Part shown: positions 48,001 through 56,936 of the stretch, one piece after another
How positions within the stretch are numbered: position 1 is the first letter of the stretch
How the letters are laid out: every line of letters starts with the position of its first letter
Source: Granulicella sp. L46
GTDB taxonomy: Bacteria > Acidobacteriota > Terriglobia > Terriglobales > Acidobacteriaceae
Length of the DNA: 64,000 bases
Assembly: GCF_009765785.1 (NCBI RefSeq)
Contig: NZ_LMUT01000025.1
Coordinates: 530,890 to 594,889, forward strand
Direction of reading: 5' to 3'
Made by a program: the position numbers and the translations under genes
Notes under the pieces: generated by a model
The model's input: only the letters and a program-made list of their open reading frames with translations
The model's database searches: none
What the model was told of the DNA's origin: nothing

Positions 48001-48111
48001 ATGAACGCCGTAAGAAAAATGAGCTTGAAAACGCTGGCGTCGCCTCTTTCGCGTCAATTTGCAAACACATCGAGAGGAAGAATCACTAACAATGCCGTGA
48101 CAATTACCTGA
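48001..48111 (+). CDS. Candidate 36-residue small peptide at head of the cluster
   Basis: A short frame with a good ribosome-binding site (AAGGA four to five bases before the ATG) encodes a basic, Ser/Thr/Asn-rich peptide ending TNNAVTIT. It lies 145 bases before the nucleotidyltransferase gene. It has no Cys or Trp and no acidic residue for lasso-type ring closure. It could be a precursor peptide, a leader, or chance: a 36-codon frame is not rare by itself. Confidence 0.3.
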   Translation: MNAVRKMSLKTLASPLSRQFANTSRGRITNNAVTIT

Positions 48112-48256
48112 CATCCAGATAACAAGTTGTATCTCGCAATCCACTAAGCTCACCTATATTGGCTCGCGTTGACGGACGTATCTTCGGCTCCGCCGGAAGA
48201 GAAAGGCAAAGCTCAGCAGTGCATCCTATGCTCAAGTCGGAGATAGCGGCACCTCA

Positions 48257-49555
48257 TTGTCCGCCACTCCTCTCTCTGTCTCTCGTTCCGCCGTCGGCGG
48301 CGTAAATGCGGCGGTATTCCCAGTGAACCGTACTCAGGAGCTCCGCCACACCGTGCTGTTGAGCATCGGCGCATGTGTCCTCCCCCCAGTCGATCTGATG
48401 CATCTCTCTCGCAGGCAATGGAAGACGCTGCTTGCGTGGCTGGACATCAGCGGCATGGCACTATATTTTTCTGAGCACCTTACGCTGCTCGGGGTACACG
48501 ACGCGTTGCCTGCAGTCATTCGGCAACGTCTACAACAAAACATGGAAGACAACGCAAAGCGCACACGCGGCATGGTGGCAGAGTCCGTTGTCCTTCAGCT
48601 AGAGTTCCAGAAAGCGGGACTCTCCTACGCCGTCATGAAGGGTCTTTCGCTTTCGCCGGTCGCCGTGCCTCGCCCAGAGCTGAGACATCAGTTCGATCTT
48701 GATTACCTGGTCTCCGAGTCCAGCGCGCCCGAGGCCCGCCGCATTCTCGAGCGCAGAGGATACACCCTCTATAGCATTAGCGGAAATAGCTGGGAATTCA
48801 AGATAAATGAAACGCCACACGTCTCGATGAAAGACCTCTACAAGGACCTTCCATATCGAACTGTAGATCTGCACCTTGAGTCAGAAGTCTCGGAGATAGG
48901 CTCTCGCCTGGAGCGGTCCGTTCAACGGTCGATGTTCGGCATCAGCATGCCGGTGTTCTCGCCGACGGATCTCTTTCTTCATCAGACAATGCACGTTTTC
49001 AAGAATGTATGCAATGGCCACACGCGCACAGCACATATCCTTGAATTCTATCGGCACGTGCGCACTCGTTACGCGGATGATACATTTTGGTATGAACTTC
49101 GCGCTCGGACGAAAGGCAACTCGAGTGCGCGTCTCGGCATAGGTGTTATGACCTATCTCGTCTCCTCAGTGCTCGACGACTTCGCGCCGCAGACCCTCAC
49201 AGAGTGGACATCAGACCGGCTGCCTCCTTCCGTGCGTCTGTGGGTGGATCTATATGGACAAGAAGTCGTCTTCGGCAATCATCCTGGTAATAAGCTCTAT
49301 CTATTGCTGCAAAAAGAGCTCGAGACCGCAGGCATACCTCAGAAGCGATCGACTAAGACATCCTTGCTTCCTTCCGCCCTTCCGCCAATTGTCATTCGTG
49401 CAACTCACAACGAGACCTTCCTGACTACGCTTGCTCGCTATCGCGTGCAAGTGCGCTATTTGTGCTCGCGTCTTCTTTTTCATGTCGTAGAAGATCTTCG
49501 TTATGCACTTGAGTTGCGGCGTTGGCGAAAATATTTGGAGCGACTCTCATCTTGA
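48257..49555 (+). CDS. Uncharacterised nucleotidyltransferase family protein (PF14907-like)
   Basis: The 432-residue protein has the PF14907/NTP_transf_5 core: AVMKGLSLSPVAVPRPELRHQFDLDYLV, with K128-G129 before the D147-x-D149 nucleotidyltransferase pair, then ARRILERRGYTLYS and TVDLHLESEV. Members often sit in lasso-peptide or exopolysaccharide clusters next to HPr-kinase-like proteins, as here. Substrate unknown. The start is a TTG at 48257 with only a distant GGAG; no better in-frame start was found. It overlaps the next gene by four bases. Confidence 0.82.
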   Translation: MSATPLSVSRSAVGGVNAAVFPVNRTQELRHTVLLSIGACVLPPVDLMHLSRRQWKTLLAWLDISGMALYFSEHLTLLGVHDALPAVIRQRLQQNMEDNAKRTRGMVAESVVLQLEFQKAGLSYAVMKGLSLSPVAVPRPELRHQFDLDYLVSESSAPEARRILERRGYTLYSISGNSWEFKINETPHVSMKDLYKDLPYRTVDLHLESEVSEIGSRLERSVQRSMFGISMPVFSPTDLFLHQTMHVFKNVCNGHTRTAHILEFYRHVRTRYADDTFWYELRARTKGNSSARLGIGVMTYLVSSVLDDFAPQTLTEWTSDRLPPSVRLWVDLYGQEVVFGNHPGNKLYLLLQKELETAGIPQKRSTKTSLLPSALPPIVIRATHNETFLTTLARYRVQVRYLCSRLLFHVVEDLRYALELRRWRKYLERLSS

Positions 49556-50361
49556 CTTCTTCTCTGCGCCCTGCAGCCTCTGCCTTTGACGCCGTCGCGC
49601 CCTCGTATGACTCCCGCTTTGGGGTCTGGGCCAGCGTAGCCGCACAGCGCCGCGCTGTACGCACAGCTTTGATTCAACAGTTTCCTGCAGGCGGGCGCAT
49701 TCTGGAAGTAGGCGGTGGCACCGGAGAAGACGCCTTGTTTCTCGCCCAGCATGGGTTCGAGATATTGCTCACGGATCCGTCCCCAACGATGGTGAAACTC
49801 TCCGCTGAGAAACTCGCTCCGTTCAATGTCGCAACTGAGATCGCCACGGGAGAGGAGATGGAGGACTTTGCGCAACGCTATCTCATTGCAGGCCGACCCC
49901 TGTTCGACGGCGCCTTCTCAAACTTCGCACCGCTCAACTGTGTCGGAGATCTAAGCCTCGTTGCACGCGGTCTATCGCAACTTCTCAAGCCCCAGGCAAC
50001 GGCGATGCTGGTTTTCTTTGGGACCTGCTGTCCTGGAGAGATGGTCGTGGAAACTCTTCATAGGCGACCGCGACAAGCACTTCGACGCCGGAAACTGGGT
50101 AACGTCGAGGCAAGGCTGGCCAAACGTGAGTTTCAAATTGTCTACCATCGCCGAGCTGCAATCGAGCGCGCATTCGCGCCGTGGTTCATTCTCGAAAGAA
50201 CTGTCGGCATCGGTATCACTGTGCCTCCCAGCGCAGCCGAGCCCTGGATATCTCGGCACCCGCGCCTGCTCTCGGCCATGGAAGCTATTGATCGTGTACT
50301 CGCGCATCCATTGGCAATGCTAGGAGACCACATTCTCTATCAGTTCCGCCGGACAGCATGA
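49552..50361 (+). CDS. Class I SAM-dependent methyltransferase
   Basis: The protein (about 269 residues from the TTG at 49552 overlapping the previous stop) has FDAVAPSYDSRFG, then SAM motif I ILEVGGGTGEDALFLAQHGFEILLTDPS and a motif II-like RPLFDGAFSNFAPLNCVGDL. The C-terminal part is basic and hydrophobic, without a known specificity domain. GGAG lies about 12 bases upstream. It is the second gene of the cluster; the acceptor is unknown. Confidence 0.85.
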   Translation: MTSSLRPAASAFDAVAPSYDSRFGVWASVAAQRRAVRTALIQQFPAGGRILEVGGGTGEDALFLAQHGFEILLTDPSPTMVKLSAEKLAPFNVATEIATGEEMEDFAQRYLIAGRPLFDGAFSNFAPLNCVGDLSLVARGLSQLLKPQATAMLVFFGTCCPGEMVVETLHRRPRQALRRRKLGNVEARLAKREFQIVYHRRAAIERAFAPWFILERTVGIGITVPPSAAEPWISRHPRLLSAMEAIDRVLAHPLAMLGDHILYQFRRTA

Positions 50362-50477
50362 TGAGCGACATGCGGCGAACCAATAACCCGACGACTAGAG
50401 AATATTTTCCCGACACGATGGCAGCTGTAGGTATGTACATTCGCGAAACGGATGTCGAATGTCGTCGCTGCTGTTGA
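50358..50477 (+). CDS. Candidate 39-residue Cys-ending peptide coupled to methyltransferase
   Basis: The ATG overlaps the methyltransferase stop as ATGA, and the frame runs 39 codons into an otherwise empty 263-bp gap before the radical SAM gene. The peptide is leader-like (charged, Met-rich) and ends in DVECRRCC, with all three cysteines in the last five residues. Position and composition suit a RiPP precursor, but there is no Shine-Dalgarno, no homologue is known to me, and a chance frame of this size is possible. Confidence 0.35.
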   Translation: MMSDMRRTNNPTTREYFPDTMAAVGMYIRETDVECRRCC

Positions 50478-50624
50478 TTGAATCTCCTCTTTACTAGCGC
50501 GTTCTTAGGGACTACTGGCGAGTCATGCAAAGATGACATTGCGCTGACATTCGCAAGACAAATCAACCTCTCGCGCGCAGATATGCTGGACACCTGAAGC
50601 GGCGATCCACGCCGCATCAGGTCT

Positions 50625-52154
50625 ATGGCCCGAGTCTCCGCGCTACGGGCCAGACAGCCGAGTTTGAGGTGGCCCTTGTCCGACGTTCTGCTGACGCACT
50701 CCTATCATCTGCCTTTCGATGCGAAGCAGTTGCGCAAAATGCAGCCTTATACGCCTATCGGCACGCTCTACGCGGCCACTGCGTTGCGGGGGCACGACAT
50801 CACCGTTGCAGTTTTCGATGCGATGCTGGAACCGCCGGGCGAGAAGCTTTTTGCGCTGCTTGAGGTGCAGCGGCCAAAGATTGTGGCGGTCTATGAAGAC
50901 GACTTCAACTTCCTCTCGAAGATGTGCCTCACACGCATGAGAGAAGTTGCAAAGGAGATATCGAAAGCCGCTCACGAGATCGGCGCTATCACCATCATCC
51001 ACGGTTCTGACTCGACGGACAATCCCGAGTTGTTCCTCGCGAGTGGCTTCGATTATGTGCTCTGCGGTGAAGCCGAAAGCGTTCTCGTGGAGTTATGCTC
51101 GTCCATCCTCGAGCATAGAGAGGTCCCGGAACTCGACGGGCTTGTGCGTATCGACGAATTGGGAAAGGTCGCCCGTGGTCAGCAACGGCTCGCGAAAAAC
51201 CCCTCATGGGCACAACTCGCTCTACCTTCTCGCGATCTCATCGACCTGGAGCCCTACCGGGCCGCTTGGATGCAGGCACACGGGTACTTCTCGACAAATA
51301 TGGTGGCGAGCCGCGGCTGTCCATTTCATTGCAACTGGTGTGCGAAGCCCATCTCAGGCAATCGCTTTCACCTACGCGTCGCTTCCGTTGTAGCGGAAGA
51401 GATGTTGGTGTTGAAAAACGCTGGCGTGCAACACGTGTGGTTTGGTGATGATGTTTTCGCGTTGAACCGTCACTGGGTCAAGGAATTCGCCGAGGAAGTG
51501 GAGAAAAGAGACGCGGCCATACCTTTCAAGGTCCAGTCTCGCGCCGACCTGATGTATGAGGATACAGTGCTCCATCTTAAAGCAGCGGGATGCGCCGAAG
51601 TATGGATGGGCGTGGAGTCTGGAGCTCAAAGCATCCTCGACGCTATGGACAAGGGCATCACGCTCAGCAACGTTATTGCCGCACGTGCGCTGTTACAGAA
51701 CGCCGGCATCCGCGCTTGCTTCTTCCTGCAGTTCGGCTATCCCGGTGAGACCTGGATTGAGCTCCAGCAAACTATAGAGCTAGTTCGCGAGCTCCGCCCT
51801 GACGACATCGGCATCTCATTCTCTTATCCGCTGCCGGGCACTGTCTTTTACGAACGTGTGCAGGCGCAGCTCGGCGATAAACGTAACTGGAACGACAGTG
51901 ACGACCTCTGCATTATGTTCAAGGCCGCGTACACCACAGACTTCTACCGTGCGGTACGCGAAGCTCTGCACGCGGAGGTAGACGCATGGCACCATCCATA
52001 CGCAACAGACAATGTTGCTCTGCTTTGGCAGAGAGTGCATGAGCTGGAGCCCGTAAGCCGGGTCTCGGACGCCTTGGAGGTCCCTGCACTCAACAACCTC
52101 ACGTCCTCTACCTTCGTTCCCGTTGAGCAACTCACCGCGCTTAGGAGCTCATAG
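50625..52154 (+). CDS. B12-binding-type radical SAM protein
   Basis: The 509-residue enzyme has an N-terminal cobalamin-binding-like Rossmann region (about 20-165: TPIGTLYAATALRGHDITVAVFDAML; IIHGSDSTDNPELFLASGFDYVLCGEAE). The radical SAM domain has the 4Fe-4S motif C-x3-C-x2-C (C232, C236, C239 in RGCPFHCNWC), followed by HVWFGDDVFALN, EVWMGVESGAQSIL and FFLQFGYPGET. The N-terminal domain lacks an obvious DxHxxG, so cobalamin may bind base-off. It probably methylates or rearranges an unactivated carbon of the cluster product. It is 147 bases after the candidate peptide. Confidence 0.88.
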   Translation: MARVSALRARQPSLRWPLSDVLLTHSYHLPFDAKQLRKMQPYTPIGTLYAATALRGHDITVAVFDAMLEPPGEKLFALLEVQRPKIVAVYEDDFNFLSKMCLTRMREVAKEISKAAHEIGAITIIHGSDSTDNPELFLASGFDYVLCGEAESVLVELCSSILEHREVPELDGLVRIDELGKVARGQQRLAKNPSWAQLALPSRDLIDLEPYRAAWMQAHGYFSTNMVASRGCPFHCNWCAKPISGNRFHLRVASVVAEEMLVLKNAGVQHVWFGDDVFALNRHWVKEFAEEVEKRDAAIPFKVQSRADLMYEDTVLHLKAAGCAEVWMGVESGAQSILDAMDKGITLSNVIAARALLQNAGIRACFFLQFGYPGETWIELQQTIELVRELRPDDIGISFSYPLPGTVFYERVQAQLGDKRNWNDSDDLCIMFKAAYTTDFYRAVREALHAEVDAWHHPYATDNVALLWQRVHELEPVSRVSDALEVPALNNLTSSTFVPVEQLTALRSS

Positions 52155-53120
52155 ATGCTTACTCAGGAGCATCCTCTTCGGGAAGCGCGAGATGAGGTCT
52201 CCGCTAGCACGCGGCTTCTCTTGCGATGCCCGCGTTGCCACACAGATATAGTGGAACTCGTCTGTCCACAGTGCACCTTCCACATGGAGGTCCATCACGG
52301 TATTGTGCATGCTTTGTCACCGGAGCGTGCCATACGCTATCGCCAGTTCATGGCAGACTATGAGCACATTCGCACAGCAGAAGGTCGCGGCAGCCGCAAT
52401 GAGGACTTCTATCTAGCCTTGCCCTATAAAGACACGACGGGAAAGAATAGCCACCAGTGGAGGATTCGAGCGAAGAGCTACGACTACCTGACAAAGCACG
52501 TGCTCGGTTCTTTACCTGACGGTGCTTTCATATTGGACCTTGGCGCGGGCAATTGCTGGATGTGCTTCCGCCTGGCCCGTCTCGGCTACAAGCCAGTAGC
52601 TGGCGATCTCCTCACCAACGAGGACGATGGTCTGGGCGCCGCATCTCATCTTCTGAAGCACCTCCCCACACCATTTCCGCGCTTCCAGGCAGAGGCCACG
52701 CATCTCCCGTTCGGTGACGGCCAGTTTGACGCGATCGTCTTCAACGCGTCCTTCCACTACTCCGAAGACTATGAAGAGACGCTCCGCGAGGCGTTGCGCT
52801 GCCTCAAGCCTGCAGGCCTTCTGATCATTAGCGATACCCCCTGGTACTCACGCGATGAGAGTGGGAGGCAGATGGTTGCGGAGCGACAGGCTGCATTCCG
52901 CCGACGGTTTGGCACCGCATCGGACTCTCTCAAGAGCCTTGAATATCTAACAGACGAGAGGCTGCAGACTCTCGAAGGCAGTCTGTCCATTCGCTGGGTG
53001 AAATACGTTCCCTGGTACGGTTCGCGATGGGCCCTCCGTCCATGGATAGCGAAGCTACGTCATCGCCGGGAACCATCTCAATTTCGAATCTATGTCGCGA
53101 GGAAGCATGCTCGCTCATGA
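52155..53120 (+). CDS. SAM methyltransferase with N-terminal zinc ribbon
   Basis: The 321-residue protein begins with a four-cysteine zinc ribbon (C25, C28, C37, C40: CPRCHTDIVELVCPQC) followed by a class I methyltransferase domain. SAM motif I is FILDLGAGNCWMCFRLARLGYKPVAGDL, then FDAIVFNASFHYSEDYEETLREALRCLKPAGLLIISDTP. This resembles UbiE-type enzymes with a Trm112-like ribbon, frequent in antibiotic and glycan clusters. AGGAG lies seven bases before the ATG; the radical SAM stop immediately precedes it. It overlaps the amidohydrolase by ATGA. Confidence 0.9.
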   Translation: MLTQEHPLREARDEVSASTRLLLRCPRCHTDIVELVCPQCTFHMEVHHGIVHALSPERAIRYRQFMADYEHIRTAEGRGSRNEDFYLALPYKDTTGKNSHQWRIRAKSYDYLTKHVLGSLPDGAFILDLGAGNCWMCFRLARLGYKPVAGDLLTNEDDGLGAASHLLKHLPTPFPRFQAEATHLPFGDGQFDAIVFNASFHYSEDYEETLREALRCLKPAGLLIISDTPWYSRDESGRQMVAERQAAFRRRFGTASDSLKSLEYLTDERLQTLEGSLSIRWVKYVPWYGSRWALRPWIAKLRHRREPSQFRIYVARKHARS

Positions 53121-54397
53121 GATCTCCGCAACGCCTTCCCAGTGCAATCGTCATTCACGGGGCCGTCTGCGCGTCAGATCCTGAAGAAGCACGCCGCGAC
53201 TCATTACGGGTTGTCCCTTCCCGCCCATCCATTCCTCTCGCCGCGCCCGCACCTCCAATCCACATTGACCTGAGTGGATATCTAGTGATGCCGGGGCTCA
53301 TCAATGCGCACGACCATCTACAGTTCGCGCTGCATCCTCGGCTCGGCAATCCTCCATACCGCAACTACATTAACTGGGGCGAAGATATACACGCCACACT
53401 GTCGCAGTTGATCGCGACCTACAAGACAGTGCCGAAGGATGTCCGCCTCTGGTGGGGCCTCATTCGTAACCTTCTCTGCGGCGTGACGACGGTTTGTCAT
53501 CACGACGAAATCTGGCCTCTTCTGCGGCTGAACGACCTTCCCATCACAGTCGTTCAACGATTTGGCTGGGCGCACTCGCCAGCGCTAGGCGGCGATCTCC
53601 GCCAAGCCCATGCTATGACCTCGCATGACAGCGCGTTCATCGTGCATGCCTGTGAAGGCGTCGACGATCTTGCGCGAAACGAACTCCGCGAGCTTCATCA
53701 TCTCGGAGTACTGGATGCCCGCACCGTCATCGTGCACGGCCTGGCCATGAATGAAACGGATGTCCGCCTGGTGAATGAACATAGAGCGTCTCTCATTCTC
53801 TGTCCTTCCTCGAATGAATTTCTTTTCGAAAGGGTGCCGCACTTCGGCACCCTTGGCGCGGTCGAGAAGGTAGCTCTTGGAAACGACTCTCCCATAACTG
53901 CCACCGGCGACTTGCTTGATGAGGTCCGCTTTGCTATCGAGCACTGCGACATCGCGCCCGCTCGGGTCTACCGCATGGTAACGGAGTCGGCCGCGACGGT
54001 ACTCCGTTTGAAAGGAGGGGAAGGCACTCTTTGCACGTCAGGCGCGACTGACTTGATCGCTATTCGAGACACTGGCGAAATCCCAGCGGAGAGACTTCGA
54101 ACGCTCTCCATGCACGACATCGAGCTTGTCATCGCGCACGGCAGCGTCCAGCTTGCTTCAGCGTCAATGCGGCAGCGGCTGCCCAGCGAACTCACGCAGA
54201 ATATGGAGCCCCTCTGGATCGACGGGGATATTCGCTGGTTACGCGCCCCTGTCCAAATGCTTCTACAGCAGGCGGAAGCGGTTCTGGGCTGCGGTAACGT
54301 GCAACTCGGGCGCCGCACGGTTCGAAGCCCACATCGTTCCAGCGTCGCCGCAATAACTTCGCAGGAGCTGCCTGCATATAGCGGCGGGAGGGCCTGA
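53117..54397 (+). CDS. Amidohydrolase-family metal-dependent hydrolase
   Basis: The product from the ATG at 53117 has 426 residues. It has the amidohydrolase HxH motif (H65-D-H67 in PGLINAHDHLQF), further metal-ligand-like histidines in FIVHACEGVDD and VIVHGLAMNE, and the catalytic-type aspartate in ALGNDSPIT. This is the ATZ/TRZ-like deaminase/chlorohydrolase group. It would cleave a C-N or C-X bond on a cyclic intermediate. The start overlaps the methyltransferase stop (ATGA) and its end overlaps the glycosyltransferase start (TGATG). Confidence 0.85.
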   Translation: MRSPQRLPSAIVIHGAVCASDPEEARRDSLRVVPSRPSIPLAAPAPPIHIDLSGYLVMPGLINAHDHLQFALHPRLGNPPYRNYINWGEDIHATLSQLIATYKTVPKDVRLWWGLIRNLLCGVTTVCHHDEIWPLLRLNDLPITVVQRFGWAHSPALGGDLRQAHAMTSHDSAFIVHACEGVDDLARNELRELHHLGVLDARTVIVHGLAMNETDVRLVNEHRASLILCPSSNEFLFERVPHFGTLGAVEKVALGNDSPITATGDLLDEVRFAIEHCDIAPARVYRMVTESAATVLRLKGGEGTLCTSGATDLIAIRDTGEIPAERLRTLSMHDIELVIAHGSVQLASASMRQRLPSELTQNMEPLWIDGDIRWLRAPVQMLLQQAEAVLGCGNVQLGRRTVRSPHRSSVAAITSQELPAYSGGRA

Positions 54398-55740
54398 TGG
54401 CGCATTTCGGCTTGCTTTCTTACAAAGGCACCGGCCACCTCAATCCCCTCATCTCGCTCTCGCGGCAATTGATCGCGCGAGGCCACAAGGTGACGCTCTT
54501 CCAAAGCCCCGAGCTGGAGCTGAGAGCACGCGAGCAAGGGCTGGACTTTTTCCCCATCGAAACCTCCCACTCGGCCGACATAAAGCAGCACCGAACGCGG
54601 AAGCCCACAAGCTCCGCATCTCTCGTCGAGATACGCTATCGTCTCCATCGCATCTCCTCCGAGATGGAGACTTTTCTGCATGCGTACCCTCCTGCGTTGC
54701 GCGCTACAGGCGTCGACACACTCATCATGGGAGAGATTTCACTCACCGGACCCACCGTCGCCGAATTGCTTCGCCTCCCGTACTTTATCGTGTCGACCTC
54801 CATCCCGCACAACTTCGGATGGCACGCGCCTCGCTCGATCTTGTCCACAACCTCTTGGACCGAAGGCCTGCAGAAAAAGCTTCTCGAGGTATCCGTACTT
54901 CACATGAACGGCCCTGTCCTGTGGAGTCTCGATCGCCTCCGGAAGCGCGTTGGTCTTGCCTCCGCGCGCAATATCGCAAAGACCCACCCAGAACTCGCAC
55001 ACATCACGCAGTGGCCGCAGTGCCTTGACGACCAGCGCTTTACGCTACCGACCAACTTCTTCTACACCGGCCCGTTCGTCAACGACATGGCACGGCCTTC
55101 CATCGACTTCCCATGGGAGAAGCTGGATGGCCGTCCTTTGGTATATGCATCTCTCGGAACCACGCGGAAAAACGATGCGTCTATCTTCCATCGCATCGCG
55201 CAGGCATGCAGCGGTTTGGGCATGCAATTGGTCATCACACTTGGCGGACGTCGCGACCCTTCCATCCTTGGCGGTCTTCCCGGCGATCCTGTCGTCGTCG
55301 GGAACGCTCCTCAGCTCGAGCTCTTGAAGTCGGCCGCAATCGTTATCACGCACGCCGGTCCCAACACTGTTCTGGAAACGCTCTTACATGGCAAGCCCAT
55401 GGTCGCGCTTCCTATGACACTCGATCAGCCCGCTGTCGCTGCCCGTCTTGCAAAAGCAGGCGCAGCAGTAGTCCTCTCCGAACAGTACCGCTCCGTGAAA
55501 GACATTCGCGACGCGTTGCTAAAGGTGCGTGACGATCCGCGTTACCACGAAGCCTCTATCAAACTTCAAACACAAATGCTTCCTTTGCGCGGCCTGGAGC
55601 GCGCCGCGGAGATCATCGAACAATCGCTGGCGTCCCACCATCGCAGCGTTCCCCCTGCGCAGGATTTACCTTTCACTGATACGCAAACGGCAATCCATAA
55701 CGTCCTGGAAAGAGAAACCGCAAACCTAAGTCTCGCGTAA
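54397..55740 (+). CDS. GT1-family (MGT-type) glycosyltransferase
   Basis: The 447-residue protein has the GT-B fold of the UDP-glycosyltransferase superfamily. The N-terminal domain is FGLLSYKGTGHLNPLISLSRQLIARGHKVTLFQ, and the donor-binding end is GNAPQLELLKSAAIVITHAGPNTVLETLLHGKPMVALPMTLDQPAVAARLAKAGAAVVL, with His-Ala-Gly and the D-Q pair. Members glycosylate natural products (CrtX, macrolide GTs). It is coupled to the amidohydrolase and its 3' end overlaps the convergent kinase-like gene by 15 bases. Confidence 0.92.
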   Translation: MAHFGLLSYKGTGHLNPLISLSRQLIARGHKVTLFQSPELELRAREQGLDFFPIETSHSADIKQHRTRKPTSSASLVEIRYRLHRISSEMETFLHAYPPALRATGVDTLIMGEISLTGPTVAELLRLPYFIVSTSIPHNFGWHAPRSILSTTSWTEGLQKKLLEVSVLHMNGPVLWSLDRLRKRVGLASARNIAKTHPELAHITQWPQCLDDQRFTLPTNFFYTGPFVNDMARPSIDFPWEKLDGRPLVYASLGTTRKNDASIFHRIAQACSGLGMQLVITLGGRRDPSILGGLPGDPVVVGNAPQLELLKSAAIVITHAGPNTVLETLLHGKPMVALPMTLDQPAVAARLAKAGAAVVLSEQYRSVKDIRDALLKVRDDPRYHEASIKLQTQMLPLRGLERAAEIIEQSLASHHRSVPPAQDLPFTDTQTAIHNVLERETANLSLA

Positions 55741-56754
55741 ACTACCCTGCGTCAGCATCTCGAGTTGCATGATTGCGTCATTCAACTCGCAGTAGTGCAG
55801 CTCATAGGTCGGCACGCCGGCAAGCTTCTCTAGCACTCTCTCATGCTTCGAGCGAATATCTCCAGCGGAGAAGAGATCTCGACTCATCTGCTCCGTCGCA
55901 CTTCGCCGCGGCAAGGCCACCAGCGAAGCATGCGCCTCCGGATATCGTTTTAGGTAAACCACAGCATGAACCGTAGCCTCCGGAGCCGTCTCCATCGCAG
56001 GGAGTTCGGCAACAGGCACCTCGATCGAGGCCTTGCCTTCCATGCGCGGCGTAATCTCGCGTTCCTCCAGCTCGGGAAATAGCTTCTTCGCCGCTGGCCG
56101 AAATCGCACGCGATGCGAGTGGCCGATTACGCGCGGCACCATCGAATGGTTGATCAGATAGCTCGTGTCGTCCGACGTGTATGTCCACCCTGCGCGTGCA
56201 CACGCATAAGCAAGAGTCGACTTGCCGGCCCCCGAATCCCCACACAGCAGGACACCAATTCTCTGCTTGCTTACACACGCTGCATGGATGTCCGTCACCA
56301 TTGACGAACCCAGCAGGAGGTAGACAGTTTTCTCTAAGAAGTTATGTCGAAGATAAAGACTATTCTTCAGCGCGTCACGGTTCAGCCAGATGAAGCTCGT
56401 GCCGGTCTTCAGGTCCAGTATCGCCTGGTTTTCCGTATTCGCTACCATCGAGTACAAGTGCTTGTACTCACGGCGCACCGGCTCGGGTGCTACCTGCGAG
56501 CCGCCTTCATCCGTCACGCCTATGCGTATCTGAATGCCCGTGCCTCCTCGGCTCAGGCGACGGTGACCAAAACTCGCCTGCGCGGCGTCCAACACCTCGG
56601 ATCTGTTCGTAAGTATCTCGACCGCAAATCCCAATGGATAGAACGTTTGCCGCAGCGGCAACTCCATATCAAACAACAGAGTATCCTGCAACCGACGCGA
56701 CTCTGTGCTCGGACGTTGCCGTTTGTCTGGTCGACGGATAAGCGCGTTCGGCAT
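55726..56754 (-). CDS. HPr kinase/phosphorylase-like protein
   Basis: The 342-residue protein has a Walker A P-loop GDSGAGKST at about 172-180 and the HprK-like YTSDDTSYL a few residues later. The N-terminal region (FYPLGFAVEILTNRSEVLDAAQASFGHRRL) is that of HprK-related proteins found beside PF14907 nucleotidyltransferases. It is longer than the short kinases of lasso clusters, and there is no HPr or PTS gene nearby. In lasso clusters such enzymes phosphorylate the precursor or product; that role here is inference. It is antisense to the cluster direction, so it has its own promoter. Confidence 0.82.
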   Translation of the reverse strand: MPNALIRRPDKRQRPSTESRRLQDTLLFDMELPLRQTFYPLGFAVEILTNRSEVLDAAQASFGHRRLSRGGTGIQIRIGVTDEGGSQVAPEPVRREYKHLYSMVANTENQAILDLKTGTSFIWLNRDALKNSLYLRHNFLEKTVYLLLGSSMVTDIHAACVSKQRIGVLLCGDSGAGKSTLAYACARAGWTYTSDDTSYLINHSMVPRVIGHSHRVRFRPAAKKLFPELEEREITPRMEGKASIEVPVAELPAMETAPEATVHAVVYLKRYPEAHASLVALPRRSATEQMSRDLFSAGDIRSKHERVLEKLAGVPTYELHYCELNDAIMQLEMLTQGSLRET

Positions 56755-56936
56755 AGCTTACGGTAGACGGATTCGTGCAAACCGCACGCGACCGCTCTTC
56801 TCCCTGTAATGAGCCTGCGCCAGCACACAACCGCTGAGTGACACGGCCAACTACCTCGAAGTCTAGCAATCATCTCGTACTCATTTGTCATTTTAGGGTC
56901 ATACAACTGTCAATCCTTCTTCGTCTGCTAGTGCCA

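Larger units (their letters stand above)
47844..48256. other. Gap before the modified-product cluster
   Basis: This region holds the second repeat copy (47933-47961) and a short frame at 48001-48111 listed separately. A 10-codon frame at about 47972-48004 ends in TGA overlapping the 48001 ATG. I see no other gene and no confident promoter. Confidence 0.5.

Noticed and set aside
48001-48111. Lasso peptide precursor reading of the 36-residue frame
   Set aside because: No Asp/Glu at ring positions 7-9 of any plausible core and no B1/B2 enzymes in the cluster; kept only as an unspecified small peptide.
55726-56754. Reading the kinase-like gene as genuine HprK of carbon catabolite control
   Set aside because: No HPr or PTS genes nearby, and the N-terminal region matches the HprK-related type linked to PF14907 proteins.
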